A model generated the notes under the pieces. That model saw nothing but the letters and a program-made list of their open reading frames with translations, did no database searches and was not told the origin of the DNA. The position numbers were made by a program, and so were the translations under genes. Shown in pieces: positions 7,051 through 13,657 of a stretch of 17,099 nt of DNA (the stretch's first letter is position 1; every line of letters begins with the position of its first letter). The DNA comes from Desulfobacteraceae bacterium (GTDB lineage: Bacteria > Desulfobacterota > Desulfobacteria > Desulfobacterales > JAUWMJ01). The stretch lies in NCBI GenBank assembly GCA_030612225.1, contig JAUWOH010000017.1, positions 1 to 17,099 on the forward strand, read 5' to 3'.

Positions 7051-7320
7051 TTTTATTCAATTTTGAAAACTACATCCTTATGTGTGTGGTCAGAGATAAT
7101 TACAAATAAAAGTGCCTAAAGTGAACTAAAGTGTCTAAAGTGTCTAAAGTTAAGGAATTCTGTCTATTTAATTTTTATTAAAAAAGATTGAGCGAAGCGA
7201 TACCACAACTTTAGTCACTTTAGCTCACTTTAGGCACTTTAGTCACTTTTAACCTGGTCGACCCGACAGCCCCTTCTATAGGCAAATAAAAGCTACGTCC
7301 TCCGTGTGTAAATTCTTTAC
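7051..7320. mobile_element. Non-autonomous fold-back element, copy B
   Basis: This 270 bp relative of copy A (3434-3711) has the same outer flanks in the same orientation: TTTATTCAATTTT, CAGAGATAATT (7091-7101), TTTAACCTGG (7248-7257) and final ATTCTTTAC. The end hairpins are decayed compared with copy A (CATCCTTATGTGTG on the left, ACGTCCTCCGTGTG on the right). Its last base is the first base of the rfbA stop codon (7320-7322), and its other end lies 26 bp from the ileS start. It therefore fills the whole rfbA-ileS gap. Confidence 0.6.
7111..7249. repeat. Inverted ACTTTAGNC arrays around a 55 bp core, core flipped (copy B)
   Basis: Left arm 7111-7151 and right arm 7207-7249 are nearly identical to the corresponding arms of copy A (3 mismatches on the left, 1 on the right by eye). 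The core 7152-7206 (AAGGAATTCTGTCT... to ...AGCGATACCAC) matches the reverse complement of the copy A core with about 7 differences over 53-55 bases. The inner segment is thus inverted relative to copy A. Confidence 0.75.
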
Positions 7321-8195
7321 TACTCCCCGACTTCAATAACTATATCCATAAGATACCGGCCGTACTCATTTTTCAGCATATCTTTAGCAAGATTTTCAAG
7401 CTGCATATGATCAATATATCCAAGGCGAAAGGCAATCTCTTCTATGCTTGCGATTCTTAGTCCCTGGCGCTCCTGGATAGCCTGGACATAACTGGCCGCC
7501 TGCTGCAGGGCTTCATGGGTTCCGGTATCAAGCCAGGCAAAACCTCTGCCTAAAAGCTCTACTTTAAGCTCGCCCCTTTTAAGATATTCCATATTAACAT
7601 CTGTAATCTCTATTTCTCCGCGCTCAGAAGGTTTTATATCCGCAGCTATGTTCACAACGTCATTGTCATAAATATAAAGACCTGGAACAGCATAATTTGA
7701 TTTTGGTTTTTCCGGCTTTTCTTCAATCCCGATTACATTTCCATCCCGATCAAATTCCACCACTCCATACCGCTCAGGATCACGAACAAGGTAGCCGAAA
7801 ATTCTGCCCCCTTTTTCCAGATGGATAGCTCTTTTTAAAGTATCCGAAAGATTATGACCGTAAAAAATATTATCTCCCAGAATAAGGCAGACATGGTCAT
7901 CTCCGATAAATGATTTACCTATGATAAAGGCCTGGGCCAGCCCTTCGGGTCTTGGCTGAACGGCATAGGAAAAGTTCAATCCCAGGCTGGAACCGTCTTG
8001 AAACAGTCTTTCGAAATCAGGTAAATCCTCGGGAGTTGAAATTATAAGTATTTCCCTGATACCGGCCAGCATTAGAACCGACAAAGGATAATAGATCATG
8101 GGCTTATCATAAACAGGCAAAAGCTGCTTGCTGACCACACGAGTAATCGGGTAAAGCCGACTCCCTGAGCCTCCGGCCAAAATTATTCCTTTCAT
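7320..8195 (-). CDS. rfbA: Glucose-1-phosphate thymidylyltransferase (RmlA/RfbA)
   Basis: RmlA makes dTDP-glucose from dTTP and glucose-1-phosphate, the first step to dTDP-rhamnose and related sugars of O-antigen or capsule. The 291-residue length is typical. The nucleotidyltransferase signature LAGGSGSRLYPIT is at 6-18, followed by SKQLLPVYDKPMIYYPLSVLM with the catalytic lysine region. LILGDNIFYG near 104-113, VVEFDRDGNVIGIEEKPEKPKSNYAVPGLY and FAWLDTGTHEALQQA are all standard. AAGGAA about 8 bases before the ATG (8195) is a good ribosome site. No rmlB, rmlC or rmlD is next to it, so the pathway genes are elsewhere or the product feeds another sugar route. It is followed directly by fold-back copy B. 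Confidence 0.95.
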   Translation of the reverse strand: MKGIILAGGSGSRLYPITRVVSKQLLPVYDKPMIYYPLSVLMLAGIREILIISTPEDLPDFERLFQDGSSLGLNFSYAVQPRPEGLAQAFIIGKSFIGDDHVCLILGDNIFYGHNLSDTLKRAIHLEKGGRIFGYLVRDPERYGVVEFDRDGNVIGIEEKPEKPKSNYAVPGLYIYDNDVVNIAADIKPSERGEIEITDVNMEYLKRGELKVELLGRGFAWLDTGTHEALQQAASYVQAIQERQGLRIASIEEIAFRLGYIDHMQLENLAKDMLKNEYGRYLMDIVIEVGE

Positions 8196-8218
8196 GATTT
8201 TTTCCTTTTTTGTAATAG

Positions 8219-8362
8219 TTCAGCCACAAAGGCACTAAGACACCAAGGATTATATAATATAATTCTAAGTGCACAACATATGCCGTATCTACAACTTTTT
8301 TCTTCTTTTGATAATGCTTTAAAATTAAAGCTCTTTTGTGTCTTTGTAACTTCCTGGCTGAA
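8219..8362. repeat. 144 bp fold-back element with 31 bp imperfect arms
   Basis: The left arm 8219-8249 (TTCAGCCACAAAGGCACTAA...) and right arm 8332-8362 match as inverted repeats at 24 of 31 positions by hand alignment, with perfect outermost GGCTGAA ends. The interior is AT-rich and has no gene. The sequence type (CCACAAAGGCACTAAGACACC) resembles repeats I associate with related genomes. It makes up most of the 269 bp gap between the HNH gene and rfbA; nothing else was recognised in the rest of that gap. Confidence 0.55.
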
Positions 8363-8464
8363 TTTTTCCTTTTTTATCTCTGGAGACCTTTGGCTTTTAC
8401 ATTGCCCTCCAGACATCATAAGGGCATGGACGGCAACAAGGCAGGATATAAAGATGGAACAAAG

Positions 8465-8971
8465 TTAGTAAATTCCAAATCCTTTCAAGACTTCAGTAAT
8501 ACCGAGCTTTTTAACTTTCAACCTTAAAAATTCTGAAATTGTCGGCTGATAAGCCTTAACTTTGAGGTACATATTTGCCTCATTAGGAGTTTTGTTACCT
8601 TTTTTATTATTACAAGGCTTGCATGCAGCCACACAATTTTCAAAATCAGTCTTTCCGCCCCTGGATCTAGGCACAATATGATCAATAGTCAATTTCTCTT
8701 TCTCTGCACGACAATAAGCACATTTGAACCCATCTCTCACTAAAACGTTTCTTTTGCTGAAAGGAACTCTTGTTCTGTAAAGGGTCCTTATTAATTTGAT
8801 AAGCTTCATTACAGCAGGAATTCTCATTGCAATACCTTCAGCCGTTCTAACTATTCTTTTAGAATACTTCAGCACTGTAATCTTATCTTTTGTCAGCAGA
8901 CACATCGCCCTCTTCCAATCCACTACATTTAAAAATGTATAGTCTGCGTTCAATAAGACGCACTGAGTCAT
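8465..8971 (-). CDS. HNH endonuclease domain protein
   Basis: This is a 168-residue stand-alone HNH nuclease of the common small bacterial type. After an N-terminal alpha/beta part (MTQCVLLNADYTFLNVVDWKRAMCLLTKDKI) come a CxxC knuckle (C84, C87), the HNH core LTIDHIVPRSRGG with H98, the ENCVAAC segment with N112, and a second CxxC (C117, C120). These give a zinc-stapled beta-beta-alpha metal fold. A strong GGAGG precedes the ATG at 8971 by 7 bases. Proteins of this family are widespread single genes next to no fixed partner, and their biological role is not established. Nothing in the neighbourhood points to a restriction system, intron or homing context, although repeat elements flank it on both sides (8219-8362 and 9163-9352). 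Confidence 0.88.
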   Translation of the reverse strand: MTQCVLLNADYTFLNVVDWKRAMCLLTKDKITVLKYSKRIVRTAEGIAMRIPAVMKLIKLIRTLYRTRVPFSKRNVLVRDGFKCAYCRAEKEKLTIDHIVPRSRGGKTDFENCVAACKPCNNKKGNKTPNEANMYLKVKAYQPTISEFLRLKVKKLGITEVLKGFGIY

Positions 8972-9162
8972 TTTAAACCTCCGTTTAGAAAGCTGTCAAC
9001 TTCTCTTCTTTCTAAATGCCTTTATCCTCCCAATAATGATGAATTCGTAAAAAGTATCACAGATAGCTGTTGCATGTATATTTAAACAGTGATAGTTTTT
9101 TAGCAGTTGAAATATTAAAAACATCTGATAATACACTCAAATTAAAAAATCAATCCAATTTA
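8972..9162. other. Intergenic leader between HNH gene and fold-back
   Basis: This AT-rich stretch upstream of the HNH gene holds its ribosome site and presumably its promoter. A TGAATTCGTAAAAAGT motif lies at 9041-9056. No convincing promoter hexamers, RNA gene or open frame was recognised. Confidence 0.3.
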
Positions 9163-9352
9163 AACCTGAATTGAGCGATTTTTTACTCGATCTGCGCCGA
9201 TCTCTTGCGCATAAAGGCTTTGCAAAAGTCCTCGACATATCTATGGGTATGCACCCCAGATGCATTTCCTGCGGGGCACTTGCAGTTTTTGCAAATTCTC
9301 ATGCATCAAGATCTCAGCACATATCTTCGCAAAAAATCGCTCAACTTAGGTT
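9163..9352. mobile_element. 190 bp fold-back element (MITE-like)
   Basis: The arms 9163-9184 and 9331-9352 are 22 bp inverted repeats with 2 mismatches; their inner 14 bases (TTGAGCGATTTTTT) match perfectly. The interior is itself a degenerate palindrome: GATCT, TTTGCAAAA and GGGTATGCACCCC-like stretches recur in opposite orientation in the two halves. It contains no gene of its own, but the Dabb reading frame runs open through it without a stop, which can mislead start prediction. It sits upstream of the Dabb gene. Confidence 0.6.
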
Positions 9353-9408
9353 AAAGGAAAATATAATCTGTTTCTGGTTACGGGATATAAAAAATGATTG
9401 TTTCCGAC

Positions 9409-9439
9409 TCGCAACTCGTAACCCGGAAGTCGCAACTCG
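9409..9439. repeat. Short direct repeat TCGCAACTCG x2
   Basis: TCGCAACTCG occurs at 9409-9418 and 9430-9439, 21 bp apart, between the 190 bp fold-back and the Dabb start codon. It looks like a minimal low-complexity repeat. No function can be inferred. Confidence 0.4.
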
Positions 9440-9455
9440 CAAATGGAGACAAATA

Positions 9456-9803
9456 ATGCTCAATCATATTGTTTTAATAAAGTTTAAACCAGGGATAAAA
9501 GAATCCGACATTGAGGATCTTGAAAAGCATATGGACGATCTGCCTAACAGCATTAATGAAATTCATACATATGAATTCGGCAGGGATGTAGTTCATTCCG
9601 AAAGATCCTACGATTTTGGCCTGATCGCTCTCTTTGCCAATACTGAGGCATTGAATCGTTATCAGGTTCATCCGGATCATTTAGTTGTTGTTGAAAAGCT
9701 GAAAAATATATGCGACAGCATTATTACTGTCGACCTTGAAGGCTCGGATGCAAGTTCGCTTAAAGAAAAAGTATCTGCATCGGATCTTATTGACTGGTCG
9801 TAA
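9456..9803 (+). CDS. Dabb (stress-responsive A/B barrel) domain protein
   Basis: A 115-residue product with the Dabb signature: MLNHIVLIKFKPGIKESDIEDLEKHMDDLP at the start, IHTYEFGRDVVHSERSYDFGLIALFANTEALNRYQVHPDHLVVVEKLKNI in the middle, then the VDLE strand. The HPDHL histidines and the ferredoxin-like alpha/beta pattern are typical; members dimerise into a barrel, and their roles are mostly unknown. The ATG at 9456 is chosen because the Dabb fold begins exactly there and GGAG lies 7 bases upstream. A longer in-frame version from 9171 would translate the fold-back element and is rejected. The C-terminal tail (about 20 residues, GSDASSLKEKV...) extends slightly beyond the usual domain. No partner gene is evident. 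Confidence 0.87.
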   Translation: MLNHIVLIKFKPGIKESDIEDLEKHMDDLPNSINEIHTYEFGRDVVHSERSYDFGLIALFANTEALNRYQVHPDHLVVVEKLKNICDSIITVDLEGSDASSLKEKVSASDLIDWS

Positions 9804-9817
9804 AAAACTATTTTTCA

Positions 9818-10032
9818 CCACTGAGCTCACAGAAAATACAGAGAATATTTTTTTATTAAGTATTGCATCCGTTCACGGGTTCAGAGGTTCAACGTTCAGG
9901 GTTGCCTTTCCACTCATTCCGGCGCTCAAGCGGATGTACGTTCCCAAATAGAAGTATGTAAACGAGGGTAACCTCTGAACCCCGGAACTTTGAACCCGGG
10001 TTATTATGCATTTATCTCTGTGAACTCAGTGG
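9818..10032. repeat. Nested fold-back: CACTGAG arms around a GTTCA array
   Basis: The outer arms CCACTGAGCTCACAG (9818-9832) and CTGTGAACTCAGTGG (10018-10032) are inverted repeats at 14 of 15 positions. Inside, four GTTCA units at 7-8 bp spacing (9871, 9879, 9887, 9894) face opposite-strand units at 9970-9995, including a perfect 13 bp stem GGGTTCAGAGGTT (9877-9889 with 9970-9982). It fills the 271 bp gap between the Dabb gene and cinA. No promoter for cinA was recognised apart from it. Confidence 0.6.
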
Positions 10033-10074
10033 TCTCTGTGGTAAATTCGACTTTTAACGAAAGAATCAATAATA

Positions 10075-11328
10075 ATGGAAGCAGAAGTTCTTGCAACAGG
10101 TGATGAAATCAGGTCTGGTGCTCTGGTTGACAGCAATTCGGCTCATATTTCACAAAAGCTTGAAGAAACAGGTATATCTGTAGTCAGGCACAGTTGTGTC
10201 GGAGACGATTCGGATATACTTACAACCATCCTCAAAGAAATAGGCAGCCGCACCGACATATGTGTAGTAACAGGCGGTCTGGGACCCACATCAGATGATT
10301 TAACTTCCGAGTCAGCTGCAAAAGCCGCCGGAGTAGAACTTGCTATAAACAAAAATGCTTTAAGCTCTGTTGAAGAATTTTTTAAAGCCCGAAAACGTCT
10401 TTATAGTCCATCAAACAAAAAACAGGCCATGCTTCCAAAGGGCTCGGAATGCTTATTCAATCCAGTTGGTTCAGCCCCTGGTTTTTCTTTAAAAATAGAT
10501 AAGTGCCTTTTTTTCTTTCTTCCCGGTGTTCCGCCTGAAATGCGAAGAATGCTTTCAGATAAAGTTTTACCTCGCATAGAAAAACTTACAAGAAAAACTA
10601 AAATTTATTGCCAAAACAGGACGATCTCTACCTTCGGCCTTACGGAAGCAGCCGTAAATGAAAAACTTACTGGTTTTCCCGATCTTTTTAAAGAACTGAA
10701 ACTTGGCCTGCGTGCTAATTTTCCGGTCATCCAGGTGAAACTTTACGGAACCGTGGAAGATGAAAATTACCTTAATGAATTGTTGAATAAAGCATCTGAT
10801 TGGATATCACAAAAAATCGGTAAAAGGATAGTTTCTCTTAACGGCAACTCCATGGAAAAGGTTGTCGGCGATTTTCTTGTTCAAAAAAATGCGACCATAG
10901 CAGTAGCTGAAAGCTGTACAGGAGGACTTATCTCCCACCTGTTCACAAATATTGCGGGCAGTTCGAATTTTTTTCTCTTTTCAGGGGTCACCTATTCAAA
11001 TAAATCTAAAATAAAGATTCTTGGTGTTTCCTCTTCTACGCTGGAAAAATACGGTGCGGTACATGAAGAGACTGCAAAAGAGATGGCAAAAGGTGCGCAG
11101 CGTATTTCCGGGGCAACTTACGGCCTTTCAACAACAGGTATTGCAGGCCCGGATGGCGGAACTGAAAACAAACCTGTTGGAACAATCTGTATCGGTCTTG
11201 CAACACCTGACACTGTCCTGGCACATCGCTTTCATTTTTCGTCTTTCAACCGCCTGATGAATAAAAAAATCTTCGCAATAACAGCTCTGGATCTTTTACG
11301 GAAAGACCTGTTAGACTTTAGCAAATAA
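10075..11328 (+). CDS. cinA: CinA family protein: ADP-ribose/NMN-deamidase bifunctional type
   Basis: Full-length CinA (417 residues) joins an N-terminal COG1058 (MoeA-like, ADP-ribose pyrophosphatase) domain to a C-terminal PncC domain that deamidates nicotinamide mononucleotide in pyridine nucleotide recycling. The N-terminal domain shows EVLATGDEIRSGALVDSNS at 4-22 and GGLGPTSDDLT at 67-77, plus FFLPGVPPEMRRM. The C-terminal domain shows AVAESCTGGLISHLFTNIAGSS with AESCTGG at 278-284, then SNKSKIKILGV and TTGIAGPDGGTENKPVGT, all hallmarks. Both domains look intact. The ATG at 10075 follows a weak GAAAGA. A GTTCA fold-back lies upstream and probably displaced or carries the promoter. Its 3' end overlaps the convergent hydrolase gene by 18 bp. 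Confidence 0.94.
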   Translation: MEAEVLATGDEIRSGALVDSNSAHISQKLEETGISVVRHSCVGDDSDILTTILKEIGSRTDICVVTGGLGPTSDDLTSESAAKAAGVELAINKNALSSVEEFFKARKRLYSPSNKKQAMLPKGSECLFNPVGSAPGFSLKIDKCLFFFLPGVPPEMRRMLSDKVLPRIEKLTRKTKIYCQNRTISTFGLTEAAVNEKLTGFPDLFKELKLGLRANFPVIQVKLYGTVEDENYLNELLNKASDWISQKIGKRIVSLNGNSMEKVVGDFLVQKNATIAVAESCTGGLISHLFTNIAGSSNFFLFSGVTYSNKSKIKILGVSSSTLEKYGAVHEETAKEMAKGAQRISGATYGLSTTGIAGPDGGTENKPVGTICIGLATPDTVLAHRFHFSSFNRLMNKKIFAITALDLLRKDLLDFSK

Positions 11329-12021
11329 CCCATTTTTAAACCACAACCCTGCTTCACGAATAAACTCTTCCTGGTGTGTCTTATTACTCATCAAATGATC
11401 TCCGTTTTCCTGTATTATTAACTTTTTAGTATCCCCTGCTTTTTCGTATAGTTCAAGTGCATTGGAAAATGGAACCACCTGGTCGGCATCTCCGTGGAAA
11501 ATGAGTATATTATTAATTCCTGAAAGCTTTCCTGATATGTCAAAGGAAAGTTTTTTTTCATCATATTCTGCTTTATTTTTTTCAGCCGGTCTTTTTATCA
11601 TGCGACTTCTCAGCGGTGCTGCACTGACAACCATAGAATCTATTTCAGTTGTGCCTGCCGCTGATATACATGCCGCTCCCCCCATGCTGCTCCCGAAGAG
11701 TCCTATCCTTCTGCCAATGTAGCCCTGGCCGCGAATTGTTTCAATAGCACTAAGAATATCGGTGCGCCTGCCATCAAGTGAAGTAACTTTATTAAAAATC
11801 CCTTCGCTTTTCCCGCAACCTCGATGGTCAAACCTGAAAAATGCAATGCCAAAATCGTTACATCTTCTTGCCAGTTCGATTTGTTTGGGAGAACTACCGC
11901 TACTCAAAAGACCGTGAGAACCTATAACAACGGGACCTTTCTCAACAGCCGGTATATGAAATATTCCCCTGAGCAGGAAATTATCGGACAAAAAACTTAT
12001 TTTTTTACAGATTGATTTCAT
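11311..12021 (-). CDS. Alpha/beta hydrolase, serine aminopeptidase/esterase-like
   Basis: A 236-residue cytoplasmic alpha/beta hydrolase. Its catalytic triad is readable: nucleophile S112 in GLFGSSMGG (the G-x-S-x-G elbow), acid D178 in FHGDADQVVP and H209 in NGDHLM. The oxyanion stretch is GSHGLLSSGSS, followed by FFRFDHRGCGKSEG. The compact core without a large lid and the FDHRGCGKSEG motif suggest a dienelactone-hydrolase/serine-aminopeptidase-like carboxylesterase; the substrate cannot be told. The ATG at 12021 is preferred. A GTG at 12078 would add 19 residues, partly encoded by the dispersed repeat DNA, which is implausible. The gene converges on cinA with an 18 bp overlap of coding 3' ends and no terminator between them. 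Confidence 0.85.
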   Translation of the reverse strand: MKSICKKISFLSDNFLLRGIFHIPAVEKGPVVIGSHGLLSSGSSPKQIELARRCNDFGIAFFRFDHRGCGKSEGIFNKVTSLDGRRTDILSAIETIRGQGYIGRRIGLFGSSMGGAACISAAGTTEIDSMVVSAAPLRSRMIKRPAEKNKAEYDEKKLSFDISGKLSGINNILIFHGDADQVVPFSNALELYEKAGDTKKLIIQENGDHLMSNKTHQEEFIREAGLWFKNGLFAKV

Positions 12022-12072
12022 CTTTAGTTTGTCGTATTTAATAACATTCTGACAGGATAACAGGATGTATCC

Positions 12073-12170
12073 GTTCACAGGTTCAATGGTTCAATGGTTC
12101 AAAGGTTCACGGTTCAAAGGTTCACAGTTTACGTGAAAAACACAACCGTGAACCTCTGAACCGTGAACCC
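12073..12170. repeat. GTTCA tandem array with fold-back
   Basis: Seven GTTCA units at 7-8 bp spacing start at 12073, 12081, 12089, 12097, 12105, 12112 and 12120. Opposite-orientation units follow at 12144-12170, giving a perfect 13 bp stem GGTTCACGGTTCA (12104-12116) with 12157-12169. It shares the left junction ATCCGTTCAC with the array at 9871, so the two belong to one family. It lies between the divergent hydrolase and rlmD genes, where their promoters would be expected. CAGGATAACAGGAT-like sequence sits at both borders (12061-12066 and 12175-12182). Confidence 0.65.
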
Positions 12171-12199
12171 TTATAACAGGATAAACAAGATTTAAGAAA

Positions 12200-13600
12200 A
12201 TGACAATTAAAAAAGGACAAATTATCGATCTTAAGGTCACAGATCTGGCCTTTGGCGGCAAAGGCATTGCGCACATTGATGGCTTTGCTGTTTTTATTGA
12301 CCAGGCAGTACCATTAGATCTTGTATCAATTCGGATAATTAAGAAAAAGAAGAATTTCGCTAATGGTCGCATTCTAAAACTTCTTGAACCCTCACCATAC
12401 AGGATAAATCCTCCCTGTGAGTTCAGCGGCTTTTGCGGAGGCTGCAAGTGGCAATTCTTAAAATATGACAAACAAATTTCCTACAAACAGCAGCATGTAG
12501 CTGATTCCCTCAAGCATATCGGCTTTGTCGAAAACGCAGTTGTTCACCCGACAATCCCTTCAGAACTGATTTTCGGTTACAGAAATAAAATGGAGTTTTC
12601 CTTAAGTGACAGAAGATGGCTTCTACCGGATGAAATGGGACTGGACGTGGAAGCAGGTTTTGCCATCGGACTTCATGTGCCCGGAACTTTTTATAAGGTT
12701 TTAGATATCAAGGAATGCCTCCTTCAGCCTGACCTTGGCAACTTAATTCTTGATGATGTCAGAAACTTCATAAAAAATTCCGACCTCCCTGTTTACGGAC
12801 TTCGCAGCCATGTAGGATTCTGGCGTTTTCTTATGTTAAGGCATTCGGCTTTTTATGATCAATGGATGGTCAATATCATAACAGCCGACGAAAACAGGGA
12901 AGAAGTACAGCCCCTTGCTGATCTTTTGATTAAAAAATATCCGAAAATAGCATCTGTAATAAACAATATAACATCAAAACCAGCAGGTGTTGCCATCGGA
13001 GAGTATGAGATATATCTTGCAGGTTCATCCCATATAAAGGATAAAATAGGCCCATATGAGTTTGAGATATCAGCAAACTCTTTTTTCCAGACTAACACAT
13101 TCGGAGCAAAGCGTTTATATGAAACTGTAAAAATGTTTGCAGAACTTACCGGCAAAGAAACCGTAGTAGATCTATACAGCGGCACAGGTACTATTCCGAT
13201 TTGCATTTCAGATTCTGCAAAAGAGGTAATCGGAATCGAAATCATCGAAAGTGCTGTAAAGGATGCTGAAAACAACTGCGTAAATAATAATATTTCAAAT
13301 TGCCATTTTATCTGTGGCAATATCATAAATTGTCTTGAGCAGATTACAAAGCGACCTGATGTTATGATTATAGATCCGCCCAGGTCGGGGATGCACAAAG
13401 ATGTTGTCAAACAGGTTATTGATATGGCACCAGACAGAATTGTTTATGTTTCATGCAATCCTGCGACCTTGGCAAGGGATATTTTCATGATGAAAGATAT
13501 ATACCGTGTTATTGAGGTTCAACCTGTTGACATGTTTCCCCATACATATCATATAGAATCTGTATCTAAACTAAAACGAAAGTCAGCTACCAGCTATTAA
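12200..13600 (+). CDS. rlmD: 23S rRNA (uracil-5-)-methyltransferase, RlmD/RumA type
   Basis: A TrmA/RumA-family enzyme that methylates C5 of a uridine in RNA, probably U1939 of 23S rRNA. The 466-residue protein starts with a TRAM domain (about 1-62). Four cysteines for a 4Fe-4S cluster follow: C73, C79, C82 and C173. The SAM-binding site includes DLYSGTGTIPI (324-334) and IIDPPRSGMH (390-399). The catalytic cysteine C419 is in VSCNPATLARD, and E453 lies in the closing motif DMFPHTYHIESVSKL. All key residues are present. RlmD, RlmC and TrmA share this architecture, so the exact target is inferred from the presence of TRAM plus the Fe-S site. The start ATG has only a weak TAAGAA site. Confidence 0.93.
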   Translation: MTIKKGQIIDLKVTDLAFGGKGIAHIDGFAVFIDQAVPLDLVSIRIIKKKKNFANGRILKLLEPSPYRINPPCEFSGFCGGCKWQFLKYDKQISYKQQHVADSLKHIGFVENAVVHPTIPSELIFGYRNKMEFSLSDRRWLLPDEMGLDVEAGFAIGLHVPGTFYKVLDIKECLLQPDLGNLILDDVRNFIKNSDLPVYGLRSHVGFWRFLMLRHSAFYDQWMVNIITADENREEVQPLADLLIKKYPKIASVINNITSKPAGVAIGEYEIYLAGSSHIKDKIGPYEFEISANSFFQTNTFGAKRLYETVKMFAELTGKETVVDLYSGTGTIPICISDSAKEVIGIEIIESAVKDAENNCVNNNISNCHFICGNIINCLEQITKRPDVMIIDPPRSGMHKDVVKQVIDMAPDRIVYVSCNPATLARDIFMMKDIYRVIEVQPVDMFPHTYHIESVSKLKRKSATSY

Positions 13601-13657
13601 CGCATTGCTTTTGTCCAATAAAAAAGCGTATTTTAACAAAATGTCGGGGTCTGAAGC

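Noticed and set aside
8192..8419. 75-residue minus-strand frame upstream of rfbA
   Set aside because: It covers the 144 bp fold-back element and has no ribosome site or family resemblance.
8465..9352. HNH gene plus flanking fold-backs as an active transposon
   Set aside because: The two flanking repeats are unrelated in sequence, so they do not form matching ends around the gene.
9171..9455. N-terminal extension of the Dabb protein
   Set aside because: It translates a palindromic element; the Dabb domain and ribosome site begin at 9456.
9736..9951. 71-residue plus-strand frame after the Dabb gene
   Set aside because: It overlaps the Dabb 3' end in another frame and runs through the fold-back repeat.
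12022..12078. 19-residue N-terminal extension of the alpha/beta hydrolase from GTG
   Set aside because: It begins inside GTTCA repeat DNA and adds sequence unlike the family; the ATG at 12021 gives a normal N-terminus.
13601..13640. Terminator after rlmD (AACGC ... GCGT around an ATTG/CAAT stem)
   Set aside because: The stem is short and interrupted and the downstream gene is in the same direction; too weak to call.
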